From the NCBI GenBank assembly GCA_029959615.1, contig JASCOD010000003.1, positions 1-64,000 of the forward strand: a stretch of 64,000 nt of DNA, in the 5' to 3' direction. This stretch comes from Flavobacteriaceae bacterium PS02338 (lineage in GTDB: Bacteria > Bacteroidota > Bacteroidia > Sphingobacteriales > Sphingobacteriaceae). Below the pieces are notes generated by a model. The model ran no database searches and had not been told where the DNA came from. It was given only the letters and a program-made list of their open reading frames with translations. Positions 53,621 through 62,076 of the stretch are shown here, piece by piece; within the stretch, counting starts at the first letter, position 1, and each line of letters begins with the position of its first letter. Made by a program: the position numbers and the translations under genes.

Positions 53621-54226
53621 CTACTTATGCCTCTTCTCTAAGTTCTCAGCAATATCCTTCAAACTCAAGCCTTTTTCCTTTAACAAAAACATCAAGTGAA
53701 ATACCAAGTCAGAAGCTTCTCCAATTAAGTCTTCTCTAGTTTCTGCTAAAGCCGCAATAACTGTTTCTACACCTTCTTCACCAACTTTTTGGGCAATTTT
53801 GTTTAAGCCTTTGTTGCGCATTTTGTTGATGTAAGAACCCTCTACAGGATTTTCGTACCTATCGTTAATGATATTTTCCAATTCGAAGATGAAGTTCTGA
53901 TTATAGTCAGTTTTAAAGCAACTACGAGAACCCGTATGACAAGTTGGTCCAACAGGATTAGCTTTGATCAAGATCGTGTCGTTATCGCAGTCTACAGCGA
54001 TAGATTGTACGAATAAGAAGTTGCCACTTTCTTCGCCTTTAGTCCATAAGCGGTTTTTAGAGCGAGAGAAGAAAGTCACTTTGCCGTCTTGTTGTGTTTT
54101 TTCAAAAGCTGCTGCATTCATATAGCCCAGCATCAAAACTTCTAAAGTTTGATTGTCTTGAACTACTACGGGTACTAAGCCGTCGGTTTTTGTAAAATCT
54201 ATTTGCTTGATGTTAATGTTGCTCAT
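53621..54226 (-). CDS. hisI: Bifunctional phosphoribosyl-AMP cyclohydrolase / phosphoribosyl-ATP pyrophosphatase
   Basis: 201 residues (HisIE) from MSNINIKQIDFTKTDGLVPV. The N-terminal half is the cyclohydrolase (GYMNAAAFEKTQQDGKVTFF; CHTGSRSCF zinc site) and the C-terminal 90 residues are the HisE pyrophosphatase (GEEGVETVIAALAETREDLI). Together they convert PR-ATP to ProFAR (steps 2 and 3). Longer open frame upstream is translated repeat and not used. Last gene of the his operon. Confidence 0.95.
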   Translation of the reverse strand: MSNINIKQIDFTKTDGLVPVVVQDNQTLEVLMLGYMNAAAFEKTQQDGKVTFFSRSKNRLWTKGEESGNFLFVQSIAVDCDNDTILIKANPVGPTCHTGSRSCFKTDYNQNFIFELENIINDRYENPVEGSYINKMRNKGLNKIAQKVGEEGVETVIAALAETREDLIGEASDLVFHLMFLLKEKGLSLKDIAENLEKRHK

Positions 54227-54261
54227 TTGTTTGTTTTTATTGTAGTCTATCGACTCATGGT

Positions 54262-54340
54262 CGTCATTGCGAGGCACGAAGCAATCTTACAACTTTAGTG
54301 TATTTTAATCCCTTTAGGACTGCTTCGTGCCTCGCAATGA
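54262..54340. repeat. GTCATTGCGAGG inverted repeat, copy 2, between hisF and hisI
   Basis: The left arm CGTCATTGCGAGGCACGAAG pairs with GCTTCGTGCCTCGCAATGA. It would form a long hairpin in the his mRNA. Confidence 0.85.
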
Positions 54341-54370
54341 TGAGATCGTGCACATATCGTTTCTATATTT

Positions 54371-55126
54371 CTATATTCTCACTGGAATATTATTCCTACT
54401 CAATTCCTGTTTTAAATCTGGTATTAATATCTCTCCATAATGAAATACAGAAGCAGCTAAAGCAGCATCTACATTCGCTTTCTGGAAAACTTCTGTAAAG
54501 TGTTCCATACTACCAGCACCACCAGAAGCAATAATTGGGATATTGATGCTATCGTTGATTTTCTTCAATAAACCACAATCAAAACCAGCTTTAGTACCGT
54601 CGTGGTCCATAGAGGTTAGTAAGATTTCCCCTGCACCTAATTCTTCAGCTTGCTTAATCCAGCTTTCGGTTTGTAATTCGGTAATTAAACGGCCACCGTT
54701 GAGGTGAACCATATTTCTGCCGTCTACATATTTCGTATCTACAGCAACAACCACAAACTGCACTCCAAAGGCTTTTGCCAATTCTTCTATCAATTCGGGT
54801 CTGCGTACAGCTGCAGAGTTGATGCTGATCTTGTCTGCACCAGCATTTAACAAAGCTTCCGCATCTGCAATTTCTGTAATACCACCGCCAATAGTGAACG
54901 GAATGTTTAATTGTCTAGCTACCGATTTCACCATTTCAATCATCGTTTTACGACGTTCGTGGGTAGCTGTAATATCTAAGAATACCAACTCATCAGCACC
55001 TTGTTGCGCATATTGAGCTGCTAATTCTACGGGGTCGCCTGCATCACGTAAATCAACAAAGTTTACACCTTTTACAGTGCGTCCGTCTTTTACGTCAAGG
55101 CAGGGGATAATTCTTTTAGAAAGCAT
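54371..55126 (-). CDS. hisF: Imidazole glycerol phosphate synthase cyclase subunit
   Basis: 251 residues, a (beta-alpha)8 barrel. [19 protein letters not shown] carries the catalytic Asp of the first half; the second-half Asp is in [12 protein letters not shown] (the acidic residue near 130). It closes the imidazole ring with ammonia from HisH. The phosphate sites are [14 protein letters not shown] and [14 protein letters not shown]. It is separated from hisI by a repeat. Confidence 0.97.
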   Translation of the reverse strand: MLSKRIIPCLDVKDGRTVKGVNFVDLRDAGDPVELAAQYAQQGADELVFLDITATHERRKTMIEMVKSVARQLNIPFTIGGGITEIADAEALLNAGADKISINSAAVRRPELIEELAKAFGVQFVVVAVDTKYVDGRNMVHLNGGRLITELQTESWIKQAEELGAGEILLTSMDHDGTKAGFDCGLLKKINDSINIPIIASGGAGSMEHFTEVFQKANVDAALAASVFHYGEILIPDLKQELSRNNIPVRI

Positions 55127-55139
55127 GTTTGTCGGTTTT

Positions 55140-55208
55140 CGTCATTGCGAGGCACGAAGCAATCTTACTACTATAAGCTTTAAGATTGCTTCGTGCCTCG
55201 CAATGACG
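55140..55208. repeat. GTCATTGCGAGG inverted repeat, copy 3, upstream of hisF
   Basis: CGTCATTGCGAGGCACGAAG-CAATCTTA pairs exactly with TAAGATTGCTTCGTGCCTCG-CAATGACG around TAAGCTT-containing sequence; the most perfect copy. Confidence 0.88.
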
Positions 55209-55209
55209 A

Positions 55210-55428
55210 TTATGTATAATTTTTTTGTTTTTTTACAGCACCAATAACCGTTAAAATTAATCCTAACAGAAAAGTTGGAGCGCATAATAAAAAGGAATAT
55301 TCACCAGTTACTACCATCAGATCAGTAAAATCTCCACGATAGGTGAACATGTGGATACCCCAAAAAAACATGACAATACCTATTATGAGTATTATTAAAC
55401 CAATAATAAACATTGTCTTGAATCTCAT
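55210..55428 (-). CDS. Small two-helix membrane protein inside the his operon
   Basis: 72 residues with two hydrophobic helices (IIGLIILIIGIVMFFWG; LCAPTFLLGLILTVIG) and a short loop of about 20 residues. It starts 4 bp after hisA on the same strand and is followed by repeat copy 3. No family is recognised and no link to histidine synthesis is known; it is probably a passenger gene. Confidence 0.65.
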   Translation of the reverse strand: MRFKTMFIIGLIILIIGIVMFFWGIHMFTYRGDFTDLMVVTGEYSFLLCAPTFLLGLILTVIGAVKKQKNYT

Positions 55429-55432
55429 TTGT

Positions 55433-56182
55433 CTATATACTACTCAACTGTTGTAAATTCCAATCTTTCACCTCTTCAATAGAAATACGATTTTCGTAGA
55501 TAGCTTTACCAACTACCACACTTCTAATTGGTAATTCGGCCAGTTCTTTAATATCTTCCATAGAACTTACACCACCAGATGCAATCAGTTTGATCATAGG
55601 AGAGTGGTCTAGCAATTTTTTGTAAAGGTCTACAGCGGCACCGCCTAACTTACCATCTTTATTGATATCTGTACATAAGAAACGGAAAAAGCCTAAAGCC
55701 AAGCATTTATCTACATAATCCATTAATTTAATTGGCGAGCTTTCCATCCATCCTGAGTATTTAATCACCTCGTCTAATACATCAATTGCGATAACGATAC
55801 GATTAGCATAATCATCTTTCTTGGCGAAGGCTTCGCTCAATTGAGGTAAAAAATCAGGGTTACTGATGGCTTGGGTACCTACAATTACACGGTGAATACC
55901 CGCATCCAATAAATTAGTTACTTGCTCTATGGTACGGATACCGCCACCATATTGCACCTTCATTTCGGTTTTTTTGATGATGTCAAATAATGCTTTTTGG
56001 TTGCTGAAATCTCCTTTGGCACCATTTAAATCAATGATATGGATAAAGTCTGTACCATTAGAACGGTATTGCTCAATCATGTCTTCGATAGACACATTGT
56101 ATTCAGTTTTCTGGTTGTAATCGCCTTCACGTAAACGAACTACCTTGCCGTCTAAAATATCAATTGCTGGAATGATGTACAT
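55433..56182 (-). CDS. hisA: ProFAR isomerase
   Basis: 249 residues, (beta-alpha)8 barrel. IIPAIDILDGKVVRLREGDY contains the catalytic Asp, and AIDVLDEVIKYSGW the second-half Asp. It isomerises ProFAR to PRFAR. Phosphate loops are KVQYGGGIRTIEQVT and LIASGGVSSMEDIK. The gene lies 72 bp after hisH. Confidence 0.97.
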   Translation of the reverse strand: MYIIPAIDILDGKVVRLREGDYNQKTEYNVSIEDMIEQYRSNGTDFIHIIDLNGAKGDFSNQKALFDIIKKTEMKVQYGGGIRTIEQVTNLLDAGIHRVIVGTQAISNPDFLPQLSEAFAKKDDYANRIVIAIDVLDEVIKYSGWMESSPIKLMDYVDKCLALGFFRFLCTDINKDGKLGGAAVDLYKKLLDHSPMIKLIASGGVSSMEDIKELAELPIRSVVVGKAIYENRISIEEVKDWNLQQLSSI

Positions 56183-56254
56183 TTTCTTAAGTTAAAAGTT
56201 TAAAGTAAAAAGTTAAAAGGTTTGTGGTTGTGCTACAATTAGCTAATCATCATA

Positions 56255-56875
56255 TCAACTAATTTCTAAATCATAAAAGTTTTTCAAAAGTTGCTCTCCG
56301 GCTTCGCCAGATTTCTCTGGGTGGAACTGCACGCCAAAAAAGTTATCTTTCTGTATAGCCGCCGAGAACTTGTTGCCATAAGTTACCGATGCGATGTCAA
56401 AAATAGGGTTATATTCAATAAAATAAGAATGAACAAAGTAAAATTGTGCATGAGGTTTAACATTGATAAACAAAGGATTGTTTGCAAAATTTACATTGTT
56501 CCATCCCATGTGTGGGATCTTAATACCTAGCGTTTTGTCGAATAACTTCGTTTGTAAAGGCGCAATATCCAACAGGTCTGCGTTACCCTCTTCAGAGTGA
56601 GCCGTTAATAGCTGCATGCCTACACAAATACCCAAAACAGGTTTTTTTAACGCTTTAATAGCTTGTACAAGGCCTGTTTGCTGCAGTTTTTGCATTGCTG
56701 CGCCAGCGTGTCCAACCCCAGGAATAATGATGTGGCTGTGTTTTTCTAAATCAGCTTCGGTATTTACCATTTCGTAGGGGATTTGCTGCCTTTCCAATGC
56801 TGCGGTTAAGGAGAAAATATTGCCAGCACCATAGTTGATAATCCCGATGCTATTATTTTTTGTGTTTTCGTTCAT
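56255..56875 (-). CDS. hisH: Imidazole glycerol phosphate synthase glutaminase subunit
   Basis: 206 residues, class I glutamine amidotransferase. The nucleophile is in GICVGMQLLTAHSEEG and the His-Glu pair in VQFHPEKSGEAGEQL. N-terminal IGIINYGAGNIFSLTAAL is family standard. It delivers ammonia to HisF. Confidence 0.97.
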   Translation of the reverse strand: MNENTKNNSIGIINYGAGNIFSLTAALERQQIPYEMVNTEADLEKHSHIIIPGVGHAGAAMQKLQQTGLVQAIKALKKPVLGICVGMQLLTAHSEEGNADLLDIAPLQTKLFDKTLGIKIPHMGWNNVNFANNPLFINVKPHAQFYFVHSYFIEYNPIFDIASVTYGNKFSAAIQKDNFFGVQFHPEKSGEAGEQLLKNFYDLEIS

Positions 56876-57180
56876 TTATATTTAATAATTTAAAAACGAA
56901 TGTTCGTGTTTTATAGGTACTGTAGCCCCGCTATCCGCTTTACTTCGGGTAAACACATAGGTTTACCCATACGTGTTCGCTGCTATCGGGTTTAATTAAC
57001 TTCTGTTCCGTCCTTCGTATTGCCTTTCATCAGTCCGTCATTGCTTTTATTTCCGTCATTGCGAGGAATGAAGTAATCCTAAAGCGTTTGGTAACTATCG
57101 TTGTAAGATTGCTTCGTCGTTCCTTCTCGCAATGACGACAATGGGGGCGGTTAGGCTCCAAATCAATCGTAACTCGTAAA
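56876..57180. other. Intergenic region between hisB and hisH with repeats
   Basis: 305 bp without gene. The perfect inverted repeat GGGTAAAC-ACATAG-GTTTACCC is at 56947-56968, and repeat copy 4 of GTCATTGCGAGG at 57054-57137. The gap is unusually long for the inside of the his operon. Confidence 0.6.
57054..57137. repeat. GTCATTGCGAGG inverted repeat, copy 4 (diverged)
   Basis: CGTCATTGCGAGGAATGAAG on the left and CTTCTCGCAATGACG on the right, with a diverged inner part (GCTTCGTCGTTCC). Confidence 0.8.
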
Positions 57181-58368
57181 TTAAAGAACTCCCTTCGTGC
57201 TCGGTAAAACCATTTTCTCTGCATCACGCTTAACCGACATCTTTATCGCCTTTGCAAAAGCTTTAAAAATAGCTTCAATCTTATGATGTTCGTTTTCACC
57301 TTCTGCTTTAATATTCAAATTGCATTTTGCAGCATCGCTAAACGATTTGAAGAAGTGGAAAAACATTTCCGTAGGTACATCGCCTACACGTTCACGCTTG
57401 AATTCAGCATCCCAAACAATCCAAGCACGACCACCAAAATCAATGGCAACTTGTGCTAAACAATCATCCATAGGTAAGCAGAAGCCATAACGCTCAATGC
57501 CGAGCTTGTTGCCGATAGCTTTTGCAAAAGCTTCGCCTAAAGCAATTCCAGTATCTTCCACTGTATGGTGTTCATCTATATGCAAATCACCTTTGGTCAA
57601 AATATCCAAATCCATACCGCCGTGGCGGGCAATTTGGTCTAGCATATGGTCGAAAAAGTTCAAGCCAGTTTCAATTTTAGCTTTTCCTGTACCATCTAAA
57701 TCCAGCTTGATGCTGATTTTAGTTTCATTGGTATTGCGTTCGTTTGTCACCGTTCTAGCTCCACCACGTAGAAAGGTATAAATGTCTTCCCAGTTTTTGG
57801 TTTCTAAAGCGATGATGTCACTTAATGTTTCGTATTTGTCTAGGTTTTCGGTGGAACCTAACACATCGTTGTTGCGGATGTAGATTCCTTTAGCGCCTAA
57901 ATTCTTTGCCAATACGATATCGTTTAACCTGTCGCCAATGACGAAAGAGTTCTTCAAATCGTATTCTTCTCCGAAGTATTTAGTGAGTAGGGCAGTGCCA
58001 GGTTTACGGGTTGGCGCATTGTCTTTCGCAAAGGTTTTATCGATAATTATCTCATCAAATACTATACCTTCTGCGGCATAAGTATCTATAATAAAGTTTT
58101 GTATTGGCCAGAAGTTTTCTTCTGGGTGTGAAGCTGTACCTAAACCATCCTGATTGGTAACCATCACTAATTTGTAGTCTAACTCTGTAGCAATTTTAGA
58201 AAGATAGTATAAAGCCCGAGGGTAAAACTTCAGTTTTGCGAAACTATCTACCTGCTCGTCATCTGGTTCAATGTTCAAGGTTCCATCTCTATCAATGAAT
58301 AAAATCTTCACCCCCTTGCCCCCTAAAGGGGGATTGGAAGATGATAAATCTGTTGTGTTGTGGTTCAT
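57181..58368 (-). CDS. hisB: Bifunctional histidinol-phosphatase / imidazoleglycerol-phosphate dehydratase
   Basis: 395 residues (HisNB). Residues about 20-185 form the HAD phosphatase ([20 protein letters not shown] nucleophile Asp; [11 protein letters not shown]). Residues about 205-395 are the IGP dehydratase ([56 protein letters not shown]). The 19 residues before the conserved start include [11 protein letters not shown], which is translated dispersed repeat sequence. A GTG at codon 20 (58311) would give the usual [11 protein letters not shown] start, so the true start is uncertain. Steps 6 and 8 of histidine synthesis. Confidence 0.95.
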   Translation of the reverse strand: MNHNTTDLSSSNPPLGGKGVKILFIDRDGTLNIEPDDEQVDSFAKLKFYPRALYYLSKIATELDYKLVMVTNQDGLGTASHPEENFWPIQNFIIDTYAAEGIVFDEIIIDKTFAKDNAPTRKPGTALLTKYFGEEYDLKNSFVIGDRLNDIVLAKNLGAKGIYIRNNDVLGSTENLDKYETLSDIIALETKNWEDIYTFLRGGARTVTNERNTNETKISIKLDLDGTGKAKIETGLNFFDHMLDQIARHGGMDLDILTKGDLHIDEHHTVEDTGIALGEAFAKAIGNKLGIERYGFCLPMDDCLAQVAIDFGGRAWIVWDAEFKRERVGDVPTEMFFHFFKSFSDAAKCNLNIKAEGENEHHKIEAIFKAFAKAIKMSVKRDAEKMVLPSTKGVL

Positions 58369-58410
58369 TTATACAATTCGTGTTAAGCCCCTTTAGGGGT
58401 TTGGGGTTTA
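58311..58410. repeat. Pair of CCCCTTTAGGGG-type repeats flanking the hisB start
   Basis: CCCCCTTGCCCCCTAAAGGGGG lies at about 58311-58332 inside the hisB 5' end, and AAGCCCCTTTAGGGG-TTTGGGG at about 58385-58405 between hisC and hisB. Both share the CCCCTTTAGGGG core. Confidence 0.6.
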
Positions 58411-59448
58411 TAGTTTTTCTATAGCGGTTAAAAGTTGGTTGTTTTCTTCAATAGTTCCCACGGTAATACGTAAGCAATCATCACAAAGTACTACCTTAGA
58501 ACGGTCTCTCACGATAATCCCTTGTTCAACCAATTGGTGGTAAATGTCATGAGCATCATCAATTTGAGCTAAAATAAAGTTGGCATCAGAAGGGTGTACC
58601 TTTTTCACTTTCTCCAATCTGCTCAAAGCATTGCCTAATCTATCTCTTTCGCTAACGGTCAGTTTAATCCAATCGTTAACTTGTTGAATATTTTCTAAAG
58701 CCACTAAAGCCAGATCTTGTGTAGCCTGATTGATGTTGTAAGGCGGTTTTACCTTATTTAAGATATCGATTACATGAGTGGATGAAAATGCCATGCCCAA
58801 ACGTAAGGCGGCTAATCCCCAAGCTTTGGAGAACGTTTGCAGTATTACTAAATTCGCGTACTCTGTTAATTCTTGAATAAAGGTCTTCTGCTTCGCAAAA
58901 TTGATATAAGCCTCGTCAATCACCACCAAGCCTTTAAAGTTCGCTAAGATCGTCTCTATATCGGTTCTATTTAAAGAATTTCCTGTAGGGTTGTTAGGTG
59001 AACAAATGAAGATCATTTTAGTGTTTGCATCAATGGCTTCGGCTATCTTTTCTAAATCCAGTTGGAAATCTGGCGTTAGATTTACTTTACGCACCTCCAC
59101 ATCGTTAATGTTCGCCGACACTTCGTACATGCCATAGGTTGGTGGCAGGATAATCACGTTATCCTTTCCTGGATTGCAAAAAGCTCTGAAAAGTAAATCA
59201 ATCGCTTCGTCGCTACCGTTACCTAAAAAAGTGTTTTCGATAGGCACGCCCTTAATTTTGCTAATCGCATCCTTCAAATCCAATTGCAAAGGGTCTGGAT
59301 AGCGGTTGTAATCTGCAGGCAGCGGAGAGCCAAAACTGTTTTCATTGGCATCTAAATACACACTGGCTTGTCCCTTAAATTCGTCCCTAGCAGTAGAGTA
59401 GGGGCTAAGGTTTTTTATATTTTCTCGTTGTAATTCTCTTACGTCCAT
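58408..59448 (-). CDS. hisC: Histidinol-phosphate aminotransferase
   Basis: 346 residues, fold-type I PLP enzyme. The PLP-binding Lys is in QTFSKAWGLAALRLG; FICSPNNPTGNSL and VIDEAYINFA are the other cofactor motifs. It transaminates imidazole acetol phosphate. It follows hisD by 58 bp. Confidence 0.97.
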   Translation of the reverse strand: MDVRELQRENIKNLSPYSTARDEFKGQASVYLDANENSFGSPLPADYNRYPDPLQLDLKDAISKIKGVPIENTFLGNGSDEAIDLLFRAFCNPGKDNVIILPPTYGMYEVSANINDVEVRKVNLTPDFQLDLEKIAEAIDANTKMIFICSPNNPTGNSLNRTDIETILANFKGLVVIDEAYINFAKQKTFIQELTEYANLVILQTFSKAWGLAALRLGMAFSSTHVIDILNKVKPPYNINQATQDLALVALENIQQVNDWIKLTVSERDRLGNALSRLEKVKKVHPSDANFILAQIDDAHDIYHQLVEQGIIVRDRSKVVLCDDCLRITVGTIEENNQLLTAIEKL

Positions 59449-59506
59449 TTGGTTTGTTCGTTGTTTTGTTTTTTGGGTGTTAGAATTGCTGACTAATTCC
59501 TAGTAA

Positions 59507-60796
59507 CTAATTCCTAATCCCTACTAGTCTAATACTTACTGCATTTTTGTGCGCTTGCAGTCCTTCAGCTTCTGCTAATACTTCTACCGTGTTTCCGATG
59601 TTCTTTAAGCCAGTTGCATTCAAATGTTGGAAAGTGATTTTTTTAATGAAAGTATCAACTGAAACACCTGAATAAGCTTTTGCAAAAGCACTTGTAGGTA
59701 AAGTATGGTTGGTGCCAGAAGCATAATCGCCTGCGCTTTCTGGGGTAAGGTTGCCTAAAAATACAGAGCCTGCATTGATAATCGAAGGTATAAGCTGCTC
59801 ATATTTTTCAGTTGCTAAAATCAAATGCTCGGGAGCGTAAAGGTTGCTGAACTCCATGCCTTCTATCAGGTCGTTTACTAACATGATGTATGAGTTTTTG
59901 ATGGCGGCAGCAGCAATATCCTTTCTAGGTAATTCACTTAATTGCTTTTCTACTTCCGCTATCACTTCATCTGCAATTTTATTTGAGGTAATCGTTAAAA
60001 TCGACTGACTATCAGTTCCATGTTCTGCTTGCGCAAGTAAGTCTGCGGCTACGTATGACGGAATGGCAGTCTCGTCTGCGAGCACTAAAACCTCCGATGG
60101 GCCAGCTGGCATGTCAATAGCAACACTATTTTGAACTTGCTTTTTCGCTTCGGTTACATAGCGGTTGCCTGGTCCAAAAATCTTATACACTTGAGGAACA
60201 GTTTCCGTGCCATAAGCCATAGCTGCTACTGCTTGTGCGCCACCTACCAAATAAACTTTTTCAATGTTCAATAAAGTAGCGACGTAGGCGATATAACAAT
60301 TCACTTTACCATCACTTTGTGGGGGCGAGCAAACTACGATTTCGTTACAGCCTGCAATCTTCGCCGGAATGCCTAGCATTAAGAAGGTACTAGGTAGTAC
60401 AGCTGTGCCGCCTGGGATGTACAAGCCAACGCGTTCTATCGCTCTGTTTTCACGCCAACAAACTACACCAGGCATGGTCTCTACTTTGTCTTCCGTCTTC
60501 AGTTGCGAAGCATGAAAATTATAGATGTTTTGGTAAGCAGTATCGATAGCCTTTTTTACTTCCGACGGAATTTGTTTAGCGAGTTCAGCTAGTTCTTCTT
60601 GGCTAATAAACAGCGAAGAAAGTGCGATGTTGTCGAACTGTTGTGCGTAACTTAGCAAGGCATTGTCGCCATTGCTTTTTACATTGTTAATGATTTCTTC
60701 GGTACGAGATTTAACTAAGTTGTCGTCAGAAATGCTCCGGGAACACAATTCTTTTACTTCTTGTTTAGTTAAATCTTTAAAGTTGTAGATTTTCAA
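59507..60796 (-). CDS. hisD: Histidinol dehydrogenase
   Basis: 429 residues, zinc-dependent NAD enzyme catalysing the last two oxidations to histidine. Signature segments are AIERVGLYIPGGTAVLPSTF, DMPAGPSEVLVLADETA, LLAQAEHGTDSQSILT and APEHLILATEKYE. The C-terminal SVDTFIKKITFQHL is also conserved. Confidence 0.97.
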   Translation of the reverse strand: MKIYNFKDLTKQEVKELCSRSISDDNLVKSRTEEIINNVKSNGDNALLSYAQQFDNIALSSLFISQEELAELAKQIPSEVKKAIDTAYQNIYNFHASQLKTEDKVETMPGVVCWRENRAIERVGLYIPGGTAVLPSTFLMLGIPAKIAGCNEIVVCSPPQSDGKVNCYIAYVATLLNIEKVYLVGGAQAVAAMAYGTETVPQVYKIFGPGNRYVTEAKKQVQNSVAIDMPAGPSEVLVLADETAIPSYVAADLLAQAEHGTDSQSILTITSNKIADEVIAEVEKQLSELPRKDIAAAAIKNSYIMLVNDLIEGMEFSNLYAPEHLILATEKYEQLIPSIINAGSVFLGNLTPESAGDYASGTNHTLPTSAFAKAYSGVSVDTFIKKITFQHLNATGLKNIGNTVEVLAEAEGLQAHKNAVSIRLVGIRN

Positions 60797-60981
60797 TGTT
60801 TTAAAATTTTAAATTAACTAATAGTTAATAGTAAAAATTAAATATTTTGAGTTGTTTTTATCTTCATTTTTAAACACATAGAAACATAGGCTTAGTATTT
60901 TCGGAAAATATAAATTAAGAAGTTTCAAAGATTTATTTCCTTTAGCAAGATGGTTTTCTATGTGTCTATGCGGTTTCAATA

Positions 60982-61833
60982 TTAAGTGATGATTTTCTCA
61001 ATTGGCATCACCACAATACCTTGTGCACCGGCTGCTTTTAGGCTATTGATTTTTACCCAAAAATCTTGCTCGTCAATTACAGAATGAACCGCAACCCAAT
61101 CTTCTTCAAACAAAGGAACTACCGTAGGACTTTTAACTCCAGGTAACAGATCTACCACTGCCTTTAAATTTTCTTTCGCTACATTAAGCACTACGTACTT
61201 GGTGGTTCTGGCTCTAAGTACAGATTGAATTCTTTGTACCAATTCTACCACTTCGGTATTGAACTCTAGCCCAGGAGTAGAAACTAATACTGCTTCCGAA
61301 TTCATCACGCTAGTGAAGGGTTTTAGTCCGTTATTTTTTAGAGTTCCACCAGTAGAGACAATATCGAAAATAGCATCACTTAAACCTAAGCCTGGACCAA
61401 TCTCTACTGAACCAGAAATGTTTCTAATGGTAGCTTGAACCTGGTTTGCTTTTAAATACTTTTCAAGGATAACAGGGTAGGAAGTAGCAATTACTTTGCC
61501 ATCTAGTTTGGCAACACTGTCTATATCGCTATCGTTTTTAACAGCAATTTTTAAAGAACATTTGCCAAATCCCAATTTTTGTAAATAAGATACATTTGCA
61601 CCTGTTTCTACAATTACGTTTTCGCCAACTATGCCTAAATCGGCAATGCCATCTTGTACATATTCTGGGATATCGTCGTCTCTTAGAAAAAGAATTTCTA
61701 GGGGGAAGTTAGTAACGGTTGAAATAAGAGAGCTTTTGTAGTTTTCGAAAGATAAACCACAATTTTTAAGAATTTCTACTGATTTTTCGTTTAATCTACC
61801 CGATTTCTGGATAGCAATTTTAAGTGTTTTCAC
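60982..61833 (-). CDS. hisG: ATP phosphoribosyltransferase (long form)
   Basis: 283 residues: the long HisG form with a C-terminal regulatory ACT-like domain (about 215-283; TTKYVVLNVAKENLKAVVDL; PTVVPLFEEDWVAVHSVI), which gives histidine feedback inhibition and works without HisZ. The catalytic part has KIAIQKSGRLNEKSVEILK, GIVGENVI and the PRPP loop segment IVSTGGTLKNNGL. First gene of the operon, preceded by the leader peptide. 185 bp separate it from hisD. Confidence 0.97.
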   Translation of the reverse strand: MKTLKIAIQKSGRLNEKSVEILKNCGLSFENYKSSLISTVTNFPLEILFLRDDDIPEYVQDGIADLGIVGENVIVETGANVSYLQKLGFGKCSLKIAVKNDSDIDSVAKLDGKVIATSYPVILEKYLKANQVQATIRNISGSVEIGPGLGLSDAIFDIVSTGGTLKNNGLKPFTSVMNSEAVLVSTPGLEFNTEVVELVQRIQSVLRARTTKYVVLNVAKENLKAVVDLLPGVKSPTVVPLFEEDWVAVHSVIDEQDFWVKINSLKAAGAQGIVVMPIEKIIT

Positions 61834-61901
61834 TTTATTAAATTATAGGATAAGAAATATAAAATCTATTTTAAAACCATTCTGAAGTACAGAACATAAC
61901 A

Positions 61902-61961
61902 TTACATATCGCCACAATGGCGATGATGGAAATGTAAGTGATGGTTTAAAAATTGATTCAT
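61902..61961 (-). CDS. hisL: his operon leader peptide (19 aa, His-rich)
   Basis: The frame encodes MNQFLNHHLHFHHRHCGDM: His at positions 7, 8, 10, 12, 13 and 15. It has an upstream AAGGA purine tract and lies 68 bp before hisG, 30-odd bases after the predicted transcription start. The codons near the end form the hairpin ATCGCC-ATTGT-GGCGAT (61908-61924), and flanking TTACAT/ATGTAA can extend it. A ribosome stalled at the His codons would melt this structure, which is the logic of hisL attenuation in enterobacteria. The downstream terminator is weak (TTCTG-TACTT-CAGAA then GGTTTT), so the exact mechanism is open. The symbol is by analogy. Confidence 0.8.
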   Translation of the reverse strand: MNQFLNHHLHFHHRHCGDM

Positions 61962-61998
61962 TTAAAGTTCTTTTCCTTAATTTTGTCGGAAGGTATGG

Positions 61999-62030
61999 CA
62001 AATATATACTAGTTTAGTATACAATCCAAA
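61999..62030 (-). promoter_or_regulatory. his operon promoter, Bacteroidota type
   Basis: On the minus strand TTTG (62027-62030) is followed after 20 bp by TATATTTG (61999-62006), an exact match to the -33 TTTG / -7 TAnnTTTG consensus with normal spacing. Transcription should start near 61993, about 30 bp before the leader peptide. Confidence 0.85.
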
Positions 62031-62076
62031 AATAATGGCATTTTATTTGCACATCATGCTTGTCTAAAAAGAATTA

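Noticed and set aside
57030..57227. 65-residue open frame crossing the hisB end
   Set aside because: It translates the GTCATTGCGAGG repeat and has no protein-like composition; it overlaps hisB.
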